From positions 1 to 10,756 of the forward strand of contig CALCGS010000032.1 in NCBI GenBank assembly GCA_937901165.1: a stretch of 10,756 nucleotides of DNA. The letters run 5' to 3'. The stretch comes from an uncultured Alphaproteobacteria bacterium. Its GTDB lineage: Bacteria > Pseudomonadota > Alphaproteobacteria > Rs-D84. A program made the translations under genes and the position numbers. The first letter of the stretch is position 1, and each line of letters opens with the position of its first letter. The notes under the pieces were generated by a model that saw only the letters and a list, made by a program, of their open reading frames with translations, was not told where the DNA came from and searched no databases. Of the stretch, positions 6,467 through 10,756 are shown piece after piece.

Positions 6467-6982
6467 ATGAAAAAGCATTTTTATTTTTTTAGACATGGTC
6501 AAACCAACGAAAATGAAGTTGGTATCAGATATGGTACTGGTATAGACGCGTATCTAACTGATTTAGGAATCGCACAAGCACAAAAATTATCTGATTTTTT
6601 CAAAGGTAAAGGTGTAGAGGTCGTTTATTCCAGTCCATACAGACGTGCCATAGATACTGCAAAAATTGCAATCACAAAAGATACTGATATTAAAATTATA
6701 ACTGATGACGCATTGAAAGAAGCGATATTTTGGTTTTGGGATGTCGAAGATGAAGAAAAGAAAAAACAAATAAATGATAATTTTAATCTTATAAAAAATT
6801 GCTTGGAACAAATTGTGAAAACGGACAATCATGAAAATATTGCTATTGCTTCACATGGCGGTGTAACACGTGCACTATGTTGGGCGTGTGGGTATAAAGT
6901 TGATGGTATTCAAAATGCTCAATGTTTTCATTTTGTGTTAGATGAAAACGGATGGAAATATATTGAAACATTTATTCCATAA
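6467..6982 (+). CDS. histidine phosphatase superfamily protein (phosphoglycerate mutase-like)
   Basis: This is a cytoplasmic enzyme of the phosphohistidine two-His superfamily, which moves phosphate through a histidine intermediate. The 171-residue product has the catalytic FRHGQTNEN near residues 8-16 (His10). YSSPYRRAIDTA near 56-67 carries the conserved Arg, an acidic residue lies in LKEAIFW, and the second catalytic His is in IASHGGVTRAL near 128-138. The substrate cannot be read from sequence. Candidates in this family include sugar phosphates, nucleotides and cobalamin intermediates. It has no signal peptide. The gene stands alone between two repeat copies with its own promoter, so it looks like cargo of the repeat unit. 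The hairpin in repeat copy 2 probably terminates it. Confidence 0.92.
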   Translation: MKKHFYFFRHGQTNENEVGIRYGTGIDAYLTDLGIAQAQKLSDFFKGKGVEVVYSSPYRRAIDTAKIAITKDTDIKIITDDALKEAIFWFWDVEDEEKKKQINDNFNLIKNCLEQIVKTDNHENIAIASHGGVTRALCWACGYKVDGIQNAQCFHFVLDENGWKYIETFIP

Positions 6983-7023
6983 CAACACATTTTAGTCTAT
7001 TAATCTCTTGTCCGATTTCCAAT

Positions 7024-7040
7024 AATTCGGCTTGCGAATT
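7024..7040. repeat. small inverted repeat between the phosphatase gene and repeat copy 2
   Basis: AATTCG (7024-7029) and CGAATT (7035-7040) flank GCTTG. There is no T-run, so it is probably not a terminator. The gap 6983-7052 holds nothing else I can support. Confidence 0.4.
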
Positions 7041-7052
7041 GCACAGACAGCA

Positions 7053-7249
7053 CAACCAAAAATTCAAAACGCCCAAAGTGGCGTTTTTAATTTTTGTATT
7101 GAGGGTTATGGTTCAATCATGCAACGACAGTTGCCATGGTTCGACAATGAGTATGCGAAAACGAACGTAAGTGAAGTTTGAGTGCTAACGAATGCCCCGC
7201 AGACGAAGTCGAGGAAATCAGCTGCGACCGCCCAAGATGTACAACCGTT
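7053..7249 (+). repeat. long repeat, copy 2 (197 bp)
   Basis: This is nearly identical to 6152-6350 and also begins CAACCA, the tRNA-Gln 3' end, although no tRNA precedes it here. The order of parts is the same: terminator hairpin (7066-7088), conserved stretch, GACA-loop hairpin (7111-7145), GC-richer 3' half, then ACAACCGTT. A minus-strand frame is open through it (7106-7357), but the frame has no counterpart with a start codon in copy 1. Confidence 0.95.
7066..7088 (+). terminator. intrinsic terminator within repeat copy 2
   Basis: AAAACGCC (7066-7073) pairs with GGCGTTTT (7080-7087) around CAAAGT, followed by T. It lies downstream of the phosphatase gene and can end that transcript. Confidence 0.8.
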
Positions 7250-7279
7250 TGATTTTTGAAGTAAATCGAACGGTTTTTT
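7243..7279 (+). terminator. copy-specific terminator at the end of repeat copy 2
   Basis: AACCGTTTGATTT (7243-7255) pairs along 13 positions, one of them G·U, with AAATCGAACGGTT (7263-7275) around a 7-base loop, followed by a T-run to 7279. It occupies the same place as the different stem-loop after copy 1. Confidence 0.85.
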
Positions 7280-7315
7280 CAAGGAAATCCAAGCTTTTTT
7301 GTCAGTGATGGTCGA

Positions 7316-7365
7316 GTTCGAAAGTATCAATTTCAAAAAGGCCCTTTTTTGGTCCATTTTCGAAC
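7316..7365. repeat. 50-bp inverted-repeat element, copy 2
   Basis: GTTCGAAA (7316-7323) and TTTCGAAC (7358-7365) match the arms of the element at 6395-6444 with identical total length. The centre holds AAAAAG-GCC-CTTTTT (7335-7349), a hairpin with T-runs on both strands. It lies about 15 bases beyond the stop of the minus-strand operon and may terminate it. Confidence 0.7.
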
Positions 7366-7379
7366 TACGTATTAGAGTT

Positions 7380-7688
7380 CTAGCGTTTTTGTGCGTTGTT
7401 GTTTACGGCGGTATTTGCAACCTTTTTTGATGATTCAATAATACGTGATATTTTCACTTTGATTTCTTCAATTTCTCTTCCTGGTACATCCAGTGGAACA
7501 ATAACTGTTTGTTCTTTGGCTGAATAGCCTACTTTTTTACCATTGATAATATAGGTTTGGGCATCAGGGTAACATTTTATCGCGTGCACACCACCACTCG
7601 GTACAGTGCATATATATGGTGCCCTAACAACTTCTTTTATATATATTGTGTTTCCTTTTTTATCTTTTGATTTGTTTGGTTTCAGCAA
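7380..7688 (-). CDS. hypothetical protein, third gene of minus-strand operon; start uncertain
   Basis: I do not recognise this product. With TTG 7688 as start it has 102 residues and overlaps the previous gene by 29 bases in another frame. A better-placed start may be lost: AAAAAAGG follows the previous stop at the right distance from an in-frame ATA at 7644-7646. The paralogous junction upstream has a Shine-Dalgarno then ATG at the corresponding place. From there the protein would have 88 residues. The body (PYICTVPSGGVHAIKCYPD ... YIINGKKVG ... VPLDVPG) reads as beta-rich, then a charged helix and a NNNAQKR tail. It ends in TAG. It could be a degraded gene or use a non-ATG start. Confidence 0.6.
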   Translation of the reverse strand: MLKPNKSKDKKGNTIYIKEVVRAPYICTVPSGGVHAIKCYPDAQTYIINGKKVGYSAKEQTVIVPLDVPGREIEEIKVKISRIIESSKKVANTAVNNNAQKR

Positions 7689-8247
7689 TTTTCTTCACGA
7701 CGATTTCATATCCGTTTAATTGAACCGGTTTGCCAACACGTTTAGATAAATCTACATTTTGTAACGCGGTTATCAATGGATTGTTCGTTTTTTGTGCTTG
7801 TTGAGTTGGTTGAATATTTTGTCTATTGTCAATTGGTGCACAAAAAACAGCCGAACGAAACCCAGAACATCGTAGAAGAGAAAGGATACAGTCGTACGCA
7901 CAATTTTCTGCAACACCATGTAAACAAGTGAACCAATCCATAAACACCCACATTGTTTTTTTACCGTTATCAAATTTAAGCCTGCACCATATAGTTGGCC
8001 CATGTTCTGAGCTTGGGGTGCCGACACAATGATTTGGTTTGTTATAAAAATCACTTGGATATGTGGTTGACGTTAATACATGCAATTCTGTAACTTTTGG
8101 ATTCGTATTTTGAATATCTTTGAAACATTTAAGGATACCATTTGTCCAATGTATCTCTTTACCGCGATAATGTGTTGCAGGTTTTCCGCCAACAAAAATA
8201 CCTTTTTTATTCACCGTAATATATTCTGTATTTGGTATATCTGTCAT
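7660..8247 (-). CDS. hypothetical protein, paralogue of its upstream neighbour (195 aa)
   Basis: I do not recognise this family. The product shares with the upstream gene YITVNKxGxFVGGKPxTxYxG at the N-terminus, then LHVLxSxTYxxD, HGxxxWCRxxFxxGK and CAYxC. It ends with DLSKxVGK and a QLN ... KI-x-ET-x-QIKR tail. Eight cysteines and several conserved Trp and His residues could suggest a metal site or an enzyme, but that is not shown. No signal peptide or membrane segment is evident. The open frame extends to 8298. ATG 8247 is chosen because homology starts just after it and AAAAAGG sits upstream, right after the ancestral stop of the previous gene. It ends in TAA, and the next gene's Shine-Dalgarno overlaps the end. 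Confidence 0.8.
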   Translation of the reverse strand: MTDIPNTEYITVNKKGIFVGGKPATHYRGKEIHWTNGILKCFKDIQNTNPKVTELHVLTSTTYPSDFYNKPNHCVGTPSSEHGPTIWCRLKFDNGKKTMWVFMDWFTCLHGVAENCAYDCILSLLRCSGFRSAVFCAPIDNRQNIQPTQQAQKTNNPLITALQNVDLSKRVGKPVQLNGYEIVVKKIAETKQIKR

Positions 8248-8316
8248 TTTATGAACCTTTTTATCTTTTGATTTGTTGTGTTTCGACAATTTTTTCAACC
8301 AAAATTCTATACCAGT

Positions 8317-8835
8317 TTAATTGCGCAGTTTTGCCTCAACCAACTTTGATAAATCGACACCTTTTAATTTTGGATTTTTTAATTTAGCCCCGTTTTTTTC
8401 TTCTGATTTAATATTTGGCCACCTATCCAATAACAATAAACTAAGTAACTCGTACCTGCAAACTGAGGATACGCAGTTGTATGCACAGAGGCGTGCACAA
8501 ATGGCCTCAGAACCGTACGTGCGGATGAGGAACCACGAAGTTGTTTTTCCATCATTAAACTCTGTCCGACACCATGCACTTCGACCATGTTTTTTAGGGG
8601 AAGGATCACCCTTTCTAAGGTCTTCGCCATACGTTTCAGACGACAACACGTGTAATGCCGCAACATCTGGATGTAATTGTTGAATGTTTACAAAATATTC
8701 ACGCACATAATCTATCCTACCAATTTGTTCACCAAGATATTTTGTTGTGGGTTTTCCACCAACAAAAGTACCTTCTTTATTCACCGTTATATAATCTTGG
8801 TTTGAAATTTTATCTTGGTCTGAAATTTTATACAT
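8317..8835 (-). CDS. hypothetical protein, first gene of minus-strand operon, C-terminus lost by frameshift (172 aa)
   Basis: This is a paralogue of the gene at 7660-8247, sharing YITVNKxGxFVGGKP, LHVLxSxTY, HG-x3-WCR, GK and CAYxC. No known function is recognised. ATG 8835 is chosen over the in-frame ATG 8859 because AAGGGGA lies just upstream of 8835 and the promoter places the RNA start near 8857. The N-terminus holds a small tandem repeat, KISDQD/KISNQD. The present stop at 8317-8319 follows VEAKLRN. Compared with the paralogue, two extra bases (AG, about 8335-8336) break the frame. Without them the frame continues as VGKTAQLNWYRILVEK to a QIKR end with stop TAA at 8261-8263, giving 190 residues. 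Confidence 0.8.
   Translation of the reverse strand: MYKISDQDKISNQDYITVNKEGTFVGGKPTTKYLGEQIGRIDYVREYFVNIQQLHPDVAALHVLSSETYGEDLRKGDPSPKKHGRSAWCRTEFNDGKTTSWFLIRTYGSEAICARLCAYNCVSSVCRYELLSLLLLDRWPNIKSEEKNGAKLKNPKLKGVDLSKLVEAKLRN
8797..8833 (-). repeat. 18-bp tandem duplication in the 5' end of the gene
   Basis: Two near-identical 18-base units, each beginning TTGG on the plus strand and containing TGAAATTTTAT, lie head to tail just inside the start codon. They encode the hexapeptides KISDQD and KISNQD. Confidence 0.7.
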
Positions 8836-8863
8836 GACATATCCCCTTTTTTGTATCACTGAA

Positions 8864-8891
8864 AAAATAGCAACAAATTAAACAATGTCAA
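8864..8891 (-). promoter_or_regulatory. promoter of the three-gene minus-strand operon
   Basis: On the minus strand TTGACA (8891-8886) is followed after 16 bases by TATTTT (8869-8864). Transcription would start near 8857, 22 bases before ATG 8835. The terminator hairpin of repeat copy 3 lies immediately upstream of the -35. Confidence 0.65.
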
Positions 8892-8895
8892 TAAA

Positions 8896-8957
8896 AAAAC
8901 GCCCAAAGTGGCGTTTTGAATTTTTGTATTGAGGGTTATGGTTGTTCAATATCATGG
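8896..8957 (+). repeat. long repeat, copy 3, diverged and short
   Basis: AAAACGCC-CAAAGT-GGCGTTTT (8896-8917) and the stretch from ATTTTTGTATT to GGTTATGGTT (8920-8943) match copies 1 and 2. Similarity then fades after CAAT ... CATGG, with small insertions. The rest of the repeat, the AACCG terminator and the 50-bp element are missing. Confidence 0.85.
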
Positions 8958-8979
8958 CAAAAAACTTTTGCCTTGGTAT
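8949..8979 (+). repeat. hairpin in repeat copy 3 with different arms
   Basis: ATATCATGGCAAAA (8949-8962) pairs with TTTTGCCTTGGTAT (8966-8979) around AAC, with one T·T mismatch and one G·U. It takes the place of the GACA-loop hairpin of copies 1 and 2 but with new arm sequence. The remaining part of the gap (8980-9074) is AT-rich and shows nothing else I can support. Confidence 0.65.
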
Positions 8980-9074
8980 AAATATTCTTGTGGTTGAGAT
9001 ATACAATTGTTTATACTTTTTAGAGATGTTTTTTGTGTAATGTTTTTATACCAATTTTTTAATTGTTGTTTTAA

Positions 9075-9102
9075 TTTAACTTGTTTATAGTATTTGTATA
9101 AT
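9075..9102 (+). promoter_or_regulatory. possible promoter for the barrel-protein gene
   Basis: TATAAT at 9097-9102 is preceded at 16 bases by TTTAAC (9075-9080). The -10 is perfect and the -35 weak. The Shine-Dalgarno AAAGGAG follows at 9108-9114. Confidence 0.5.
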
Positions 9103-9121
9103 TAAATAAAGGAGATTTTAT

Positions 9122-9874
9122 ATGGATTTACAATATATTACTTGTTCTGATCCTCGTTCTGATATTCCTGTTCAATCGATGATAAATTTTGCTATGAAAT
9201 ATCCGTTGGTTGAATTTGGGGTTCAGGCACATCCTGGGCCTATGTCGTATGGGCATTCACGTAATATATGGTTTAATGAATTTGTTGAATTATCAAAGAA
9301 TATGAATGTGCAACCAAATATCGCATTACATATAAATTATCAATGGTGCGATAGTATGTGTGATGGTGTTGTGCCAGAACAATTATCAAATTGGTTAAAT
9401 ATGGTAAATGTGCATTCTGGTAAAAATGTCGTACAAAGAATTCAATTAAATATCGGTGATGGAACAAGATGTTTTGATGCACAAAAAATCGCAGATTTAA
9501 TAAAAAAATTTCCAAATCAAAAATTTATATTTCCGTGGAATAATATAACAGCAAAATCAATAGATGCTTTGAAACAAACAGACGCAAAATTTTTATTGTT
9601 GTTTGATGGTTCTTATGGGGCAGGGATTTGTCCAACAAAATGGACTGGGCCTGTATATAATGATGTGCCAAATGGGTATGCGGGTGGACTTGGGCCGAAA
9701 AATGTTGCTGAAAATTTAGACAAGATAAATGATATATTGCCATCAGATTATCAAACATGGATTGATGCCGAAGGAAAATTGCGTGATAGATATACAACAG
9801 GGGCTTTTTCATTGGATTTGGCAGAAAAATATGTAAAAAATGCAATGTGTTGGAAAAATCAAAATGTGCGATAG
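9122..9874 (+). CDS. TrpF-like beta/alpha-barrel protein of unknown function
   Basis: The 250-residue product has features of a TIM barrel. The clearest is NGYAGGLGPKNVAENLDKI near residues 184-202, which resembles the AGGL-x-P-x-NV phosphate-binding loop of phosphoribosylanthranilate isomerase. It is followed by TWIDAEGKLRD and FSLDLAEKYVKNA, similar to the last strand and helix of such barrels. The N-terminal KICG motif of genuine TrpF is absent and the protein is longer, so a role in tryptophan synthesis is not supported. It may be a sugar or nucleotide phosphate enzyme of the same fold (inference). The start is clear, with AAAGGAG seven bases before ATG 9122. It ends in TAG, overlapping the next small frame by 28 bases. 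Confidence 0.8.
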   Translation: MDLQYITCSDPRSDIPVQSMINFAMKYPLVEFGVQAHPGPMSYGHSRNIWFNEFVELSKNMNVQPNIALHINYQWCDSMCDGVVPEQLSNWLNMVNVHSGKNVVQRIQLNIGDGTRCFDAQKIADLIKKFPNQKFIFPWNNITAKSIDALKQTDAKFLLLFDGSYGAGICPTKWTGPVYNDVPNGYAGGLGPKNVAENLDKINDILPSDYQTWIDAEGKLRDRYTTGAFSLDLAEKYVKNAMCWKNQNVR

Positions 9875-10068
9875 CTGATTATAAGGATATTGTTATTGCA
9901 CAAGATAAATTGTATGGTCAAATAATAGATGTTTTTCAATTATATAAATTTATAGACGAAATATCAGATGAAATAAGTAAAATTAATGCAGATATAGATT
10001 CAGATATGCAAAACGAAAATGCTTTAATACAAGATTGTTTCAAACAAGAAATTCAAAAATCAAAATAA
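9847..10068 (+). CDS. small acidic, helical hypothetical protein (73 aa), overlapping the previous gene
   Basis: I do not recognise it. From GTG 9847 it encodes 73 residues rich in Asp, Glu, Ile and Lys, without Pro or Gly-rich loops (for example FIDEISDEISKINADIDSD). It looks like one or two amphipathic or coiled helices. It overlaps the end of the barrel gene by 28 bases in another frame, and TTG at 9850 is an alternative start. No clear Shine-Dalgarno is visible, so it may depend on translational coupling. It ends in TAA, 15 bases from the convergent methyltransferase stop. It could also be a spurious frame in AT-rich DNA. Confidence 0.5.
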   Translation: MLEKSKCAIADYKDIVIAQDKLYGQIIDVFQLYKFIDEISDEISKINADIDSDMQNENALIQDCFKQEIQKSK

Positions 10069-10085
10069 AAAAGTATTTGATTTTT
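10055..10085. terminator. possible bidirectional terminator between converging genes
   Basis: AAAAATCAAA (10055-10064) and TTTGATTTTT (10076-10085) form a perfect 10-bp inverted repeat spanning both stop codons. The stem has a single G-C pair, so it is weak as a classical terminator, but it is symmetrical and exactly at the convergent junction. Confidence 0.45.
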
Positions 10086-10756
10086 ATGCAGCTTTCTTGA
10101 CGTTTTGTTTGATGTTTCGTATGTATTTTCGTAGTTCATCAATGGCAACCAGTGTTCCATCTTGTTTTTGGGCAGACCAATAATCCCACCCGTTGAAACT
10201 GACACTGTGTTGCATTTTTGCAGCCATAACGTGTATTGATGCTTTGCCGTATAAAGTGTGTGCTAATTGTGCGTCGTGTGTTATCATAACGCGTTCACCA
10301 TGTGGACTTACCAATGTTTGTCCAACATATAGTAATCCGGCCTCGATTAATTCGCGGAATGCAACGCGTATTTCTTCGCGTTTTGGTTTGGTTACTTCTA
10401 TATCGCTTAAATCAATTATAGATGTTTCTTCAATTCTTTTGCGTGCGGCAGCAACATAATTTTCATCGCGTTCAAAACCTATAAATTGACGACCGAGTTC
10501 TTTTGCCGCGGCGGCGGTTGTGCCACTGCCCATAAATGGGTCTAGGATAATATCACCTGGTTTTGTTGATGCCAATATTATACGGTGCAGCAAATCAAGT
10601 GGTTTTTGTGTGTTGTGTAAACTTTTTCCGTTTTCATCTTTGATGCGTTCGTGACCTAAGCATATATCTATATTCCAATCTGAACGCATTTGTTTACCAC
10701 CGTTTAATTTTTTCATTGTTTCATAGTTAAATGTGTATTTGCCGGTCTTGCGCGGT
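10084..10756 (-). CDS. ccrM: CcrM-type adenine-N6 DNA methyltransferase, C-terminal part
   Basis: CcrM methylates adenine in GANTC and ties gene expression to replication in alphaproteobacteria. The frame is open to the window edge, so the N-terminus, including the DPPY catalytic motif, is missing and 223 residues are seen. HNTQKPLDLLHRIILASTKPGD and then LDPFMGSGTTAAAAKELGR form the SAM-binding motif of beta-class methyltransferases. The last 90 residues form the extra C-terminal domain of CcrM (RAMA type), ending HSVSFNGWDYW ... IDELRKYIRNIKQ, which other GANTC-unrelated enzymes lack. GANTC specificity is inferred from the family. It converges with the small ORF at 9847-10068. Confidence 0.9.
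   Translation of the reverse strand, partial: PRKTGKYTFNYETMKKLNGGKQMRSDWNIDICLGHERIKDENGKSLHNTQKPLDLLHRIILASTKPGDIILDPFMGSGTTAAAAKELGRQFIGFERDENYVAAARKRIEETSIIDLSDIEVTKPKREEIRVAFRELIEAGLLYVGQTLVSPHGERVMITHDAQLAHTLYGKASIHVMAAKMQHSVSFNGWDYWSAQKQDGTLVAIDELRKYIRNIKQNVKKAA

Noticed and set aside
7021..7058. Possible tRNA remnant before repeat copy 2
   Set aside because: Apart from CAACCA there is no recognisable T arm or acceptor pairing. TGCGAAT lacks the TTCGAAT pattern.
7106..7357. Minus-strand frame of 83 codons through repeat copy 2
   Set aside because: The frame in copy 1 has a stop just before the repeat and no start codon. A second minus frame is also open through the repeat. There is no Shine-Dalgarno, and structured terminators cross it. 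Openness is better explained by the higher GC of the repeat.
6152..8957. Classical integron attC sites or a CRISPR array
   Set aside because: No GTTRRRY/RYYYAAC core pairs and no integrase were seen. The repeats are about 200 bp and are separated by genes, not by short spacers.

Overview
This is an AT-rich bacterial window that most likely comes from an alphaproteobacterium. The evidence is the frr-uppS-cdsA-rseP-bamA gene order and, at the right edge, a CcrM-type adenine methyltransferase. CcrM is typical of alphaproteobacteria but usually absent from Rickettsiales, so I infer an AT-rich, possibly host-associated lineage. I cannot name the species.

Region 1 (1-5505) is conserved core. It holds the 5' part of a tRNA-Ala(GGC) gene on the minus strand, then a tightly packed plus-strand operon: ribosome recycling factor, undecaprenyl diphosphate synthase, CDP-diglyceride synthase, the RseP/MmpA site-2 protease and the outer-membrane assembly factor BamA. 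A strong intrinsic terminator closes it. The products link translation, peptidoglycan lipid carrier, phospholipid and outer-membrane biogenesis. dxr, common between cdsA and rseP in relatives, is absent. The lpxD-fabZ-lpxA genes that often follow bamA are also absent. bamA carries an in-frame TGA at codon 440, near the POTRA/barrel boundary.

Region 2 (5506-6157) holds two tiny unrecognised genes behind a good promoter and an intact tRNA-Gln(CTG) with encoded CCA.

Region 3 (about 6152-9115) is the accessory part. A repeat of about 198 bp starts on the last bases of tRNA-Gln. It recurs about 900 bp downstream with one substitution and one 2-base length difference, and a diverged third copy lies near 8896. 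Copies 1 and 2 are each followed by a copy-specific intrinsic terminator and an exactly 50-bp element ending in GTTCGAAA/TTTCGAAC. Between the copies sit a histidine phosphatase gene with an apparently leaderless promoter, and a three-gene minus-strand operon. Two of those three genes are paralogues of a family I do not recognise, and one of them has a decayed 3' end. The layout suggests a mobile or modular array next to a tRNA, or a duplicated structured RNA gene.

Region 4 (9116-10756) has a TrpF-like barrel protein, an overlapping small ORF, an AT-rich inverted repeat at a convergent gene junction, and the 3' part of ccrM on the minus strand, which runs off the window.

Among the genes I accept, stop codons are TAA or TAG only. 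TGA terminates none of them, which matters for interpreting the bamA TGA.
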